The notes below the pieces were generated by a model. That model was not told the origin of the DNA. It made no database searches and worked only from the letters and a program-made list of their open reading frames with translations. From Oscillospiraceae bacterium (GTDB lineage: Bacteria > Bacillota > Clostridia > UMGS1810): a DNA stretch of 64,000 nucleotides. Both the position numbers and the translations under genes were made by a program. Shown here piece after piece: positions 1-7,611 of the stretch. Location: contig SVJH01000007.1 of the NCBI GenBank assembly GCA_015069095.1, positions 1-64,000 of the forward strand, given 5' to 3'. Each line of letters begins with the position of its first letter. The first letter of the stretch is position 1.

Positions 1-154
1 CCTAACGGGCACTGTTGAAACTAAGCATCGTGCAAAGTACTTACTTGCACTCTGCAAGTTTCTGCCACTCCTTATTGCTCGCTTCATCGTCCGTGTGGAC
101 GCGCTCACAAACGTCCCTCTCTTGCCGCATGCGGCGCTTCAAGTTCGAATTATA

Positions 155-197
155 AGCAAAACAAAAAAGCAAGCCGAAACTTTCGACTTGCTTTTGG
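155..197 (-). terminator. Intrinsic terminator, duplicated copy
   Basis: Copy of the tRNA terminator at 372-410. It has the same 13-bp stem (AAGCAAG, then CGAAA) and the same T-rich tail on the minus strand. It is preceded only by the tRNA remnant, so it is probably a passive duplicate. Confidence 0.7.
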
Positions 198-216
198 CTT
201 AAGATGGAGAGATTCG
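195..216 (-). pseudogene. tRNA-Ser 3'-end remnant
   Basis: On the minus strand this stretch matches the last part of the tRNA-Ser gene at 411-502: half of the T arm (CGAATCTCTCCATCT) and the encoded GCCA end. The acceptor strand is altered (TTAA instead of GG next to the discriminator) and the rest of the tRNA is missing. It marks the junction of the tandem duplication. Confidence 0.7.
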
Positions 217-371
217 CCCTAACGGGCACTGTTGAAACTAAGCATCGTGCAAAGTACTTACTTGCACTCTGCAAGTTTCTGCCACTCCTTATTGCTCGCT
301 TCATCGTCCGTGTGGACGCGCTCACAAACGTCCCTCTCTTGCCGTACGCGGCGCTTCAAGTTCGAATTTTA

Positions 372-410
372 AGCAAACAAAAAAGCAAGCCGAAACTTTC
401 GACTTGCTTT
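372..410 (-). terminator. Terminator of the tRNA-Ser cluster
   Basis: On the minus strand a stem of about 13 bp (AAGCAAGTCGAAA pairing with TTTCGGCTTGCTT, one G-U pair) is followed by TTTTTTG. It starts directly after the CCA end of tRNA-Ser(GCU). Confidence 0.85.
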
Positions 411-502
411 TGGCGGAGATGGAGAGATTCGAACTCTCGCGCCGCTTTCGCGACCTATACCCTTAGCAGGGGCACCTCTTCGACCGACTTGAGTACATCT
501 CC
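411..502 (-). tRNA. tRNA-Ser(GCU)
   Basis: The minus strand reads as a class II tRNA with acceptor GGAGATG/CATCTCC, anticodon loop CTGCTAA (anticodon GCU), a long variable arm, the T-loop motif TTCGAAT and an encoded CCA at 411-413. It is the last gene of a three-tRNA transcription unit and runs straight into its terminator. Confidence 0.95.
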
Positions 503-528
503 GTAGGCAGAATATAAAAAATATTAAG

Positions 529-615
529 TGGCGGAGAGGCAGAGATTCGAACTCTGGGTGCTTTCGCATCACTAGTTTTCAAGACTAGCTCCTTAAACCA
601 CTCGGACACCTCTCC
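529..615 (-). tRNA. tRNA-Ser(UGA), copy 2
   Basis: The acceptor stem is GGAGAGG/CCTCTCC. The anticodon stem-loop is CTAGT-CTTGAAA-ACTAG, giving anticodon UGA. The tRNA has a long variable arm typical of serine tRNAs, a T-loop TTCGAAT and an encoded CCA. It differs from the copy at 665-751 by one D-loop base (T instead of A). Confidence 0.95.
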
Positions 616-664
616 GTGTATTTGATTGTAGCATAAACAAAGATTATTGTCAATAAAACAAAAG

Positions 665-751
665 TGGCGGAGAGGCAGAGATTCGAACTCTGGGTGCTTT
701 CGCATCACTAGTTTTCAAGACTAGCTCCTTAAACCTCTCGGACACCTCTCC
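665..751 (-). tRNA. tRNA-Ser(UGA), copy 1
   Basis: First gene of the tRNA-Ser cluster. It has the same acceptor, anticodon UGA and encoded CCA as the copy at 529-615. The single D-loop difference (GAGAGG against GAGTGG) lies outside the stems, so both copies should fold normally. A recent duplication explains the pair. Confidence 0.95.
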
Positions 752-771
752 GTGCTTATGCAACGAAAATA

Positions 772-800
772 ATTATACCTTTTTTTAGTTGATTTGTCAA
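772..800 (-). promoter_or_regulatory. Sigma-A promoter of the tRNA-Ser cluster
   Basis: On the minus strand a perfect TTGACA (795-800), a 17-bp spacer and a perfect TATAAT (772-777) end about 20 bp before the first tRNA. Confidence 0.9.
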
Positions 801-815
801 TACTTTTTTGAAAAA

Positions 816-1583
816 TTATCTATTTATTTTTATACTAATTTCTCCGCTTGACAAAAATTCCTCGCTTTTATCATCATATTGGACCAAAAGATTAAAATCC
901 TTATTTAAATCTTTTGCTATAGCGTTTATTTCTTTTCCGTTTTTTATTACTCCAATTTTTTTGCCAAGTATAAAACATCTTTTTTTGTATTCATCAAAAA
1001 AGTCGTTTTCAAAGTTTATATATCCAAATAAATTATTAAAAAAAGATGCTATAATTTCGTTTTTTATGCCATTTTGTTCTTTTTCTAAAAGATAAGTTGC
1101 ACTATCTTTTATATCGCTTGTAAATCCGTTTTTTGGCTTGTAAACATTTATTCCGACTCCAATTATTACATAATTTGAAAGTCCTGTATTGTAATCGATG
1201 CTTGATTCTGTAAGAATACCGCATACTTTTTTACCTTTTACAAAAATATCGTTAACCCATTTAATATTTGTGTCTATATTAAGAGTATTCTCTATTGCTT
1301 TGCACATACAAACTGCAGCAAGGGGAGTTATAAGGCTTAGTTTTTCTTTTTCAAACTTGTTCTTTAAAATAATGCTCATATATATGCCGCTACCCAAGGG
1401 GGAATAAAAACTTTTTCCAATCCTTCCTCGACCTTTTGTTTGCATGTTTGCAATTATAACATCTTTGTCTGATGATGGATTTTCTTTTAAATACGTATTT
1501 GTTGACGAAATCTCGTCAAATATTTTAATGTTTAATTTGTTTTTTAATCTTAGATTTATTTCTTTTTCATCTATTATGTCCAT
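816..1583 (-). CDS. birA: Biotin--[acetyl-CoA-carboxylase] ligase, no DNA-binding domain
   Basis: This 255-residue cytosolic enzyme activates biotin to biotinyl-AMP and attaches it to the lysine of biotin carboxyl carrier proteins. Visible family motifs are SSTN near residue 26, the adenylate-binding loop GRGRIGK at 51-57, KWVND at 108-112 and GVGINV further on. There is no N-terminal helix-turn-helix, so this is the short (group I) form, which cannot repress biotin genes as E. coli BirA does. It follows the alkyltransferase-like gene with 1 bp between stop and start, so the two are probably co-transcribed and translationally coupled. Confidence 0.93.
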   Translation of the reverse strand: MDIIDEKEINLRLKNKLNIKIFDEISSTNTYLKENPSSDKDVIIANMQTKGRGRIGKSFYSPLGSGIYMSIILKNKFEKEKLSLITPLAAVCMCKAIENTLNIDTNIKWVNDIFVKGKKVCGILTESSIDYNTGLSNYVIIGVGINVYKPKNGFTSDIKDSATYLLEKEQNGIKNEIIASFFNNLFGYINFENDFFDEYKKRCFILGKKIGVIKNGKEINAIAKDLNKDFNLLVQYDDKSEEFLSSGEISIKINR

Positions 1584-1584
1584 T

Positions 1585-1920
1585 TTACTCTCCGCTTATA
1601 TCAGTTTTTCCGTCCCATAAATATTTTTTTAAGTTTACTGTGTAGTTTTCATCTACAACCACATTTTCCGCTTCTAAAAGATTTTTTTGAATATCTATTC
1701 CGCCAAATGCAAATGCAGGTGCTAAATTTCCAAATCTGTTAACAACACGATGACACGGAATGACATATGGAGTAGGGTTAAAGTGGAGTGCATATCCTAC
1801 TGCTCTTGAGGCTCTTGGTGATCCTAACAGTATTGCAATTTGTCCGTAAGTTGCAACTTTGCCTTTTGGAATTTGTTTTACTATATCATAAACTGCATTA
1901 TAAAAACTCAAAAAAACCAC
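1585..1920 (-). CDS. MGMT/ATL-family single-domain alkyltransferase-like protein
   Basis: The 111 residues cover only the C-terminal DNA-binding/active-site domain of O6-methylguanine-DNA methyltransferases. The motif PCHRV is present with the acceptor cysteine at residue 56. ATL proteins, which only flag damage, replace this Cys with Trp, so this one keeps the residue needed for alkyl transfer. It also has the helix PKGKVATYGQIA and the arginine-finger region SPRASRAVGYAL. The N-terminal domain of full-length Ogt/Ada-C is missing. It is first in a two-gene unit with birA. Its true activity (repair enzyme or damage sensor) is uncertain. Confidence 0.85.
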   Translation of the reverse strand: MVFLSFYNAVYDIVKQIPKGKVATYGQIAILLGSPRASRAVGYALHFNPTPYVIPCHRVVNRFGNLAPAFAFGGIDIQKNLLEAENVVVDENYTVNLKKYLWDGKTDISGE

Positions 1921-1950
1921 CTCTATGAGTAGATTTTACCATAATTACAA

Positions 1951-1980
1951 GTAATATTCAATATTTTATGTTCATATACT
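1951..1980 (+). promoter_or_regulatory. Possible sigma-E-type promoter of the SipL-like gene
   Basis: GTAATATT at 1951-1958, 14 bp, then CATATACT at 1973-1980 resembles the mother-cell sigma-E consensus (roughly KMATATT, N14-15, CATACAAT). It lies about 30 bp before the start codon. No good sigma-A match is visible here. The call rests on pattern only. Confidence 0.35.
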
Positions 1981-2010
1981 TTTATAAAAATTACATTAGG
2001 AGGATTTATA

Positions 2011-3495
2011 ATGCCAAGTATTTCAATGAATAAAACAAAACTAAATAAGAAATTTGAAACAAATGTACGTTCAGATGTGATTGTTCCTGATTTTAAAGGA
2101 GATATCGTAAATATTGTTTGTTCGTATGCCACGGTCAGTGCTAATGAAAGTTATTTAACAAAAGATAAAATAACAATATCAGGAATGGTTTATTTTACAA
2201 CCATATATACAAGCGACGAAGAAAAAACACTTTCTTTAAATCATAAAATGCCATTTTCGCATCAAATAGAAATACAAAACGCAGATGACGTTGATTTTTC
2301 AGTTAAAGCATATGTAAAAGATGTAAAAACTACATTCTTAAATAGCAGAAAAGTCGCACTTGATGCACTTTTATCACTTGATGTACTTGTTACTGAAGTA
2401 ATAGATGAACAGCTTTCTTTTTCGGACGAGGAATTTCTTTTAGCAAAAACAGAGCAGATTACGTCATATTGTAATGTAATAAACAAAAAAGAAGATTTTT
2501 GCGTAGAGTATGAAACAGAACTTGCAGATGCAGAAAATTTAATTTGTGCATATTCAAAAGTTGTATCAAAAGATATAAAAATAATAAACAACAAAATAAT
2601 ATTAAAGGGAACGCTGAAAATAAATGTTCTTTATGAACTTAAAAATGGCGAAATACAAAATAAAGAGTTTTTAAACGATTATACAGAGGTATTCGATGTA
2701 AATTCGATTATGCCTGATATGAAAACAAAAATAGATTTACAAATAAGACAGACAGATGCAAATATTTTAGATGAAGAAAAACTAAGTATTACAACATTTT
2801 TAAGTGCATACATACTTTCGTATGATGAGTACGAAAACGATATACTAACTGATGTATACTCAATAGATTATGAAACAAAAACAGAAACAAAAACTTTTTC
2901 ATATGAAAGCCTGATTGAAAGCGTTTTGGATAAGTTTACTTTGTCGGATACTTTTGATGTATCAAGAAACGGAATATCATCAATATATGATGTTTTGATA
3001 TATCCGGATGTCAAAAATTGTTTTGTACACGATATGTCGATGATTGTAGAAGGAGAAGTAAAAACAGAAGTTATTTATTACAACGCAGATAACGTTGTGT
3101 CAAATAAGTCAAAAAACATACCATTTTCATATTCGTATAAACTTAAAAATAATCATGAAAATTTATGCTCAAATGCAGACGTATTTTATGATTTAATAAA
3201 TATAAGTGTTAATGCTTTAGGTGAAATTGAACTTAAAATTACATTTGAAGTTATAGGCGATGTTTTTGAATGTAAAGAAAAAACAGCCATAACAAGTGTA
3301 TCACTCGATAAATCAAAACCTGTTGATAAATCATCAATTCCAAGTATAACAGTTTATTTTGTTCAAAAAGGGGATACGCTTTGGGATATAGCAAAAAAAT
3401 ATCATACAACTATTAAAGAAATTTCAAAAGTAAATAACATTGATGAAAATAAAATATTAAACATCGGCGAAAGACTTATTATACCTAAAAAATAA
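2011..3495 (+). CDS. SipL-like spore protein with SPOCS (DUF3794) and LysM domains
   Basis: The 494-residue protein consists of beta-rich DUF3794/SPOCS repeats followed by one C-terminal LysM domain (about 447-494, VQKGDTLWDIAKKYHTT...LIIPKK). This is the layout of SipL of C. difficile, the functional counterpart of SpoVID, which tethers the coat ATPase SpoIVA and is needed for coat assembly around the forespore. There is no signal peptide, as expected for a mother-cell cytosolic coat-morphogenesis protein. The start ATG follows AGGAGG at a good distance. Family assignment is firm; the SipL role is inferred from architecture. Confidence 0.85.
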   Translation: MPSISMNKTKLNKKFETNVRSDVIVPDFKGDIVNIVCSYATVSANESYLTKDKITISGMVYFTTIYTSDEEKTLSLNHKMPFSHQIEIQNADDVDFSVKAYVKDVKTTFLNSRKVALDALLSLDVLVTEVIDEQLSFSDEEFLLAKTEQITSYCNVINKKEDFCVEYETELADAENLICAYSKVVSKDIKIINNKIILKGTLKINVLYELKNGEIQNKEFLNDYTEVFDVNSIMPDMKTKIDLQIRQTDANILDEEKLSITTFLSAYILSYDEYENDILTDVYSIDYETKTETKTFSYESLIESVLDKFTLSDTFDVSRNGISSIYDVLIYPDVKNCFVHDMSMIVEGEVKTEVIYYNADNVVSNKSKNIPFSYSYKLKNNHENLCSNADVFYDLINISVNALGEIELKITFEVIGDVFECKEKTAITSVSLDKSKPVDKSSIPSITVYFVQKGDTLWDIAKKYHTTIKEISKVNNIDENKILNIGERLIIPKK

Positions 3496-3498
3496 CGA

Positions 3499-3527
3499 TT
3501 GACACAAAAAATTCAAGGTGTTATAAT
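3499..3527 (+). promoter_or_regulatory. Sigma-A promoter of the epimerase-isomerase pair
   Basis: TTGACA (3499-3504), a 17-bp spacer and TATAAT (3522-3527). It overlaps the end of the SipL-like gene region and lies about 30 bp before the next start codon. Confidence 0.8.
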
Positions 3528-3557
3528 TTAGGTAATGATGTTTTACGGAGGGATAAA

Positions 3558-4412
3558 ATGGTTAATTTAAAAAATGAGTTTTTAAATGTAACAATACTAA
3601 AAAAAGGCGCAGAAATAAGAAGTGTAAAAAGTAAAAAAGGAACAGAATTTATGTGGGATGCAAATCCTAACGTGTGGCCAATGAGCGCACCTGTTATGTT
3701 TCCTGTATGTGGCGGATTAAGAGATGATAAATTCATTTATGAAAACAAAGAATATACACTTCAAAAACACGGCTATGCAAGATTTTGCGATTTTGAAGTA
3801 GTAGAAAATTCTGACACAAAAGCAGTGTTTATGCTTAAATCAAACGAAGAAAGCAAAAAATCTTATCCGTTTGACTATGAATTTACAATTAAATATGAAC
3901 TAAAAGAAAAATCAATTGTTGTTACATATGGTGTTTTAAATAAAACTGACGGAAAAATGTATTATTCATGCGGTGGTCATGAAGCGTATGCTTGCCCGGA
4001 AGGTATCGAAGAATACAGCATTTTGTTTGATAAAAACGTTACACTTAAAAGCAGTGTATTAAACGGAAATTTATTAGAACATAAAACAGTTACTGTATTA
4101 GAAAACAATAATAAACTTGACCTTAAAAAAGAATTTTTTGCAATTGATGCATTAGTATTTAAAGAAGTTGATTTTGATAAAGTAACACTTGTTAATAAGA
4201 ATAATACAAGAAAAGTTACAGTTGAATTTGACGGATTTAAAACATTTATGCTCTGGACTAAACCTGAGGGCGATTATATTTGTCTTGAACCTTGGTGCAA
4301 CGCACCTGATGATATTGATTCTGATTTTGATTTTGTAAACAAAAAAGGAATTATGTGTCTTGAAAAAGGTGAATATAAAGAAAAAGTCCATACAATAACT
4401 TATGAAGATTAA
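3558..4412 (+). CDS. LacX-like aldose 1-epimerase family protein
   Basis: This 284-residue cytosolic protein of the galactose-mutarotase fold belongs to the shorter LacX-like branch. Visible are the early PVMFPVCGGLRDD segment, the conserved KHGYAR histidine, GGHEAYACPEG with the second histidine, and LEPWCN near the end carrying the catalytic glutamate. It is expected to interconvert alpha and beta anomers of a free sugar; the sugar is not predictable. It is 14 bp upstream of the D-lyxose isomerase gene under one promoter, so the two may prepare the same sugar for ketose formation. Confidence 0.85.
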   Translation: MVNLKNEFLNVTILKKGAEIRSVKSKKGTEFMWDANPNVWPMSAPVMFPVCGGLRDDKFIYENKEYTLQKHGYARFCDFEVVENSDTKAVFMLKSNEESKKSYPFDYEFTIKYELKEKSIVVTYGVLNKTDGKMYYSCGGHEAYACPEGIEEYSILFDKNVTLKSSVLNGNLLEHKTVTVLENNNKLDLKKEFFAIDALVFKEVDFDKVTLVNKNNTRKVTVEFDGFKTFMLWTKPEGDYICLEPWCNAPDDIDSDFDFVNKKGIMCLEKGEYKEKVHTITYED

Positions 4413-4426
4413 AAGGGGATAGTAAT

Positions 4427-4972
4427 ATGCTTACAAAAGAACTTTACAATCAGTACAAAAATGAAGCGCTAAAATATTTGGAAAAAGCGCATATTGCAGT
4501 AACAGATGAAGAAATAGAAAAACTTGAAGTCGCAGAATATGAACTTGGATGTCTTGACAAAATAGGACTTGAACTTGTAGTTTATGTAAATACAGAAAAA
4601 TGCTGTGCAAAAGAACTTGTACTTTTGCCAAATCAGACTTGTCCTGAACACAGACATCCTTCGGTTGATGGAAAAGACGGAAAAGAAGAAACATTCAGAT
4701 GTCGCTACGGAAAAGTTTATCTTTATGTTGAAGGCGAAAAAAACTGCGACATTTCAGATAAAATCCCTGAAGGATTTGATGGATGTTTTACTTGTGCACA
4801 TGAAGTAGTTTTAAATCCTGGCGAACAGTACACAATTATGCCAAACACACTTCATTGGTTTAAAGCAGGGGATGAAGGTGCTGTTGTTTCTGAATTTTCA
4901 ACAAAAAGTATGGATGAATTTGATATCTATACAGATAAAAGAATAGATCCTGCTGGAAAACGAAATATATAA
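4427..4972 (+). CDS. D-lyxose/D-mannose isomerase (cupin)
   Basis: The 181 residues match the YdaE-type D-lyxose ketol-isomerase family, cupin metalloenzymes that interconvert D-lyxose and D-xylulose and act on D-mannose/D-fructose. The cupin metal ligands are visible as H75 and H77 in CPEHRHP, E88 in GKEETFRCRYG and H143 in PNTLHWF. No signal peptide is present. It follows the LacX-like epimerase, shares its promoter, and ends at a strong bidirectional terminator. No sugar kinase or transporter is adjacent, so the route by which the sugar enters is not shown. Confidence 0.88.
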   Translation: MLTKELYNQYKNEALKYLEKAHIAVTDEEIEKLEVAEYELGCLDKIGLELVVYVNTEKCCAKELVLLPNQTCPEHRHPSVDGKDGKEETFRCRYGKVYLYVEGEKNCDISDKIPEGFDGCFTCAHEVVLNPGEQYTIMPNTLHWFKAGDEGAVVSEFSTKSMDEFDIYTDKRIDPAGKRNI

Positions 4973-4983
4973 ATATGCAATAA

Positions 4984-5014
4984 AAAATGTCTGCCATTTG
5001 GCAGACATTTTTTT
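4984..5014. terminator. Bidirectional terminator
   Basis: AATGTCTGCC, loop ATTT, GGCAGACATT, flanked by A-rich and T-rich tracts. It serves the isomerase gene (plus) and the Wzz-like gene (minus), which converge here. Confidence 0.85.
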
Positions 5015-5720
5015 ATGAATTAACCGGTTTAAACGACGGTATTTCTCCAAGAATGTAATAATCATATCTTGTTGCAATATCTTCATGACTTTTAATTCTT
5101 TTGTCGCTAATTTCAATTATAAACACAAGTGCAAAAGCAAGTATAAAACCAACTACTCCTGCAAGGACAGTATTTCTTGTTGTGTTATTAGGAAGTGGAG
5201 TAGAACTATACGCAGGGTAGTCAAGTGTTTTTAAACTACCGCCTTCAAATACCCACTCAATTTCATCAGGAGCAAGCGAAATTATTGTTTGAACAAGTAC
5301 AAATGCTACTTTAGGATCTGCAGCAACTGCTTTAATTTTAAGTATTTCGGTTTTATTAAGCGAATCCATCGATACCATTGATTTTAAAGAAGCAACTGAA
5401 TATCTTAATCCCGAAACAGATTTAACACGGCTGAAAAATCTGTCAGTATTTAAAACTTCAACATACGATTTTAAAAGCTCTTGCGAAGTCATAAGTTCAG
5501 TAAGCGTAACTTCACTTGTTTGATTTTGATATACCGGCGTATCGCTTTTGTTAACGTTACTTATGTAAAGCGTTCCATCAGCAGAATACATCGGGGTTGA
5601 AAAGTAGTGAGTGTTTATAAATGCAGCAGCTGCAAACACAACAACTACAATTCCAATAATCAGCCAATGTCGAAGTATCATCGACAATATATCCATAAAT
5701 GTAAATTCGTTTTTCTTCAA
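5013..5720 (-). CDS. Wzz/YveK-type polysaccharide chain-length (co-polymerase) protein
   Basis: About 235 residues with two membrane segments: one near the N-terminus (ILRHWLIIGIVVVVFAAAAF) and one near residue 190 (TVLAGVVGFILAFALVFIIEI). The extracellular middle and the proline-containing stretch before the second helix are typical of Wzz/CapA proteins that set chain length of exported polysaccharide or modulate a tyrosine kinase. I choose the TTG at 5720 because AAAGGACG lies just upstream; an ATG at 5753 would add 11 residues but has no Shine-Dalgarno. No kinase, polymerase or glycosyltransferase is nearby, so it is an orphan here. Confidence 0.75.
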   Translation of the reverse strand: MKKNEFTFMDILSMILRHWLIIGIVVVVFAAAAFINTHYFSTPMYSADGTLYISNVNKSDTPVYQNQTSEVTLTELMTSQELLKSYVEVLNTDRFFSRVKSVSGLRYSVASLKSMVSMDSLNKTEILKIKAVAADPKVAFVLVQTIISLAPDEIEWVFEGGSLKTLDYPAYSSTPLPNNTTRNTVLAGVVGFILAFALVFIIEISDKRIKSHEDIATRYDYYILGEIPSFKPVNS

Positions 5721-5856
5721 AATTACACGTCCTTTCTTCACATACATAAACATTCTATCACATAATATGAAAATTGTCCAGTGATTTTTAAAAATATCAA
5801 AAATATTTTTATTTTCTAAAAAAATGTCAATATTCTTTTAAATAAAAGGTTTTTTA

Positions 5857-5885
5857 TTGATTTTATAAGTATTTTGTTTTATAAT
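5857..5885 (+). promoter_or_regulatory. Sigma-A promoter
   Basis: TTGATT (5857-5862), a 17-bp spacer and TATAAT (5880-5885), about 30 bp before the sugar isomerase gene. Confidence 0.8.
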
Positions 5886-5916
5886 AGAATAAACAGAAAA
5901 AAGGAGTATGAATGTT

Positions 5917-6882
5917 ATGAAATTATCTGTATTTTCTCCCGTTTTTAACGGAAACACATTAGAAGAAGCACTTATGTTTTTAAATAAGCACGGCGTAAAA
6001 TCAATAGAAATGGGTACAGGAGGCTTCCCTGGTACAAAACACGTTAATCCTGATGATTATTTAAACGATGATAAAAAAGTAGATGAACTTTTATCACTAC
6101 TTAAAAAATATGATGTGGAAATTTGCGCATTAAGTTGCCATGGTAATGCAATTCATCCTGATAAGGAAATTGCGCGTAAATTTCATGAAGATTTTGAAAA
6201 GACTTGTAAACTTGCAAAAAAACTTGGTATAGAAACTATTATTACATTCTCAGGTTGTCCTGGCGGTTCAAAAGAAGATAAAACTCCAAACTGGATTACT
6301 TGCCCTTGGCCTAAAGATTTTTCAGTTTCGCTTGATTATCAATGGAATGAAGTTTTAATACCTTACTGGAAAACCGCAAGTGAATTTGCAAAAGAATATG
6401 GCATTAAAAAGATTGCATTTGAACTTCATCCGGGATTTTGTGTATACAATCCTGAAACACTTTTAAAACTAAGAAGTGCAGTAGGTGATATAATTGGTGC
6501 AAATCTTGACCCGAGTCATCTTTTCTGGCAGGGAATTGACATAAACTATGCAATAAGAAAACTTGGCGATGCTATTTATCATTTCCACGCAAAAGATACA
6601 AAAATTGATGATATTAACACAAAAACATATGGTGTTTTAGATACAAAAACTTATGCTGACGAAATTAACAGAAGTTGGATTTTCAGAACAGTAGGATACG
6701 GACACAGTTATGATGTATGGAAAGATATAATCTCCTCACTTCGCCTTGTTGGATACAATGGTGCAATAAGTATTGAACACGAAGATACCTTGATGGCACC
6801 AATGGAAGGTCTTACAAAAGCGATTGAATTTTTAAAAGATGTTATAATTGACGGGTCAACAACTGATGCATGGTGGGTGTAA
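5917..6882 (+). CDS. Sugar phosphate isomerase/epimerase, TIM barrel
   Basis: The 321-residue protein belongs to the xylose-isomerase-like TIM-barrel family (AP-endonuclease family 2 fold). Metal-binding segments visible include FELHPGF, NLDPSHLFWQGID, YHFHAKD and the C-terminal ISIEHED. These proteins epimerise or isomerise sugars or sugar acids; substrates cannot be read from sequence. The ATG at 5917 is preferred because it sits 10 nt after GGAG; the upstream in-frame ATG at 5908 is only 1 nt from it. The following membrane protein gene starts 1 bp after its stop. Confidence 0.85.
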   Translation: MKLSVFSPVFNGNTLEEALMFLNKHGVKSIEMGTGGFPGTKHVNPDDYLNDDKKVDELLSLLKKYDVEICALSCHGNAIHPDKEIARKFHEDFEKTCKLAKKLGIETIITFSGCPGGSKEDKTPNWITCPWPKDFSVSLDYQWNEVLIPYWKTASEFAKEYGIKKIAFELHPGFCVYNPETLLKLRSAVGDIIGANLDPSHLFWQGIDINYAIRKLGDAIYHFHAKDTKIDDINTKTYGVLDTKTYADEINRSWIFRTVGYGHSYDVWKDIISSLRLVGYNGAISIEHEDTLMAPMEGLTKAIEFLKDVIIDGSTTDAWWV

Positions 6883-6883
6883 A

Positions 6884-7504
6884 ATGGAAGGCGTAGTAAA
6901 ATTTAAAGACGTACCAAAAGGACAAAAACTGCAGTATATATGGGATTACTGGAGACTTCCTGCTATCATTATAGTTTCGCTGTTAGTTTTATTTGGTTGG
7001 ATTTTTAGTACAGTTTTCTTTTCTCAAAAAGTCGATATGAATATTCTTGTAACTTGTAAATACAGTATGAATGAAGAACAAATTCATCAGATTGAAACAG
7101 ATTTTAAAAATTCATATCCTAAGGCGAAAGATCATAACTATAAGGCAACTTATGTTCAGAATAACATAGAAATTGCCGAGCATAACCCCGAGGCTTATTC
7201 TGCGGATATAACAAAACTTATAGGCGAAATTTCATCAGGCGATTCGTACGTTTTTGTTCTTGATGACGATATGTTTGAAGCATTTAAAGCAGACGGACTT
7301 ATAGGCACATATAAAGAAATCGGTATTGACAGTGATGAAGATATCAAAATAAGTTTAGATAAAGTTTTTACAAATGAGCATTTTAAAGGAAAGTTTTATT
7401 TGTGTTTAAGACCAAGAGAGGTTTCACAATTAAACAGCGAAAAAGATGTTGAAAAATATGAGTATGCCGTAGGTTTTGTTAAATTTGTAAATTCCAAAAA
7501 ATAA
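6884..7504 (+). CDS. Single-pass membrane protein of unknown function
   Basis: About 206 residues with a short cytosolic N-terminus (EGVVKFKDVPKGQKLQYIWDYWRL), one transmembrane helix near residues 25-47, and an outside domain of about 150 residues. I do not recognise a catalytic motif. The N-terminal stretch before the helix resembles that of many uncharacterised clostridial membrane proteins. It begins directly after the sugar isomerase stop and ends at a terminator, so the two form one unit. A link between them is not otherwise indicated. Confidence 0.7.
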   Translation: MEGVVKFKDVPKGQKLQYIWDYWRLPAIIIVSLLVLFGWIFSTVFFSQKVDMNILVTCKYSMNEEQIHQIETDFKNSYPKAKDHNYKATYVQNNIEIAEHNPEAYSADITKLIGEISSGDSYVFVLDDDMFEAFKADGLIGTYKEIGIDSDEDIKISLDKVFTNEHFKGKFYLCLRPREVSQLNSEKDVEKYEYAVGFVKFVNSKK

Positions 7505-7536
7505 TTGCTTATATAAAGAGGAAATATAATAATTTT

Positions 7537-7566
7537 AAAAGTTCCATAAAAAAATGGAACTTTTTT
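7537..7566 (+). terminator. Intrinsic terminator
   Basis: AAAAGTTCCAT, A-rich loop, ATGGAACTTTT, then more T residues. It ends the sugar isomerase-membrane protein unit. Confidence 0.8.
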
Positions 7567-7611
7567 CTTTTTTATTCCGTCAAACAATCAAATACCAAAG
7601 GAGGAAATATA

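Larger units (their letters stand above)
1..431. repeat. Tandem ~216-bp direct repeat downstream of tRNA-Ser
   Basis: Two nearly identical copies lie head to tail, at 1-216 and 218-431. They differ by a few substitutions (the centre of a GCCG...CGGC palindrome near 124 and 341) and one 1-nt indel near 157. Read on the minus strand, each unit holds the 3' part of a tRNA-Ser gene, an intrinsic terminator, and about 150 bp rich in short inverted repeats (GTCC-gtgt-GGAC, CTTGCA-ctc-TGCAAG, GTGCAA...TTGCAC). The left copy is cut by the window start, so there could be more copies. No coding sense is visible. The function of the hairpin-rich part is unknown; it could be a structured RNA or a repeated extragenic element. 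Confidence 0.85.

Noticed and set aside
41-325. Minus-strand 94-codon open frame across the repeat
   Set aside because: It runs across the duplication junction, tRNA remnant and terminator, and recurs only because the DNA is repeated. No ribosome-binding site or recognisable protein.
369-708. Open frames over the tRNA-Ser genes (both strands)
   Set aside because: They lie on clear tRNA genes; such frames are a well-known annotation artefact.
2262-2594. 110-codon antisense frame in the SipL-like gene
   Set aside because: Low-complexity Ser-rich translation typical of the reverse of an AT-rich gene; no start signal.
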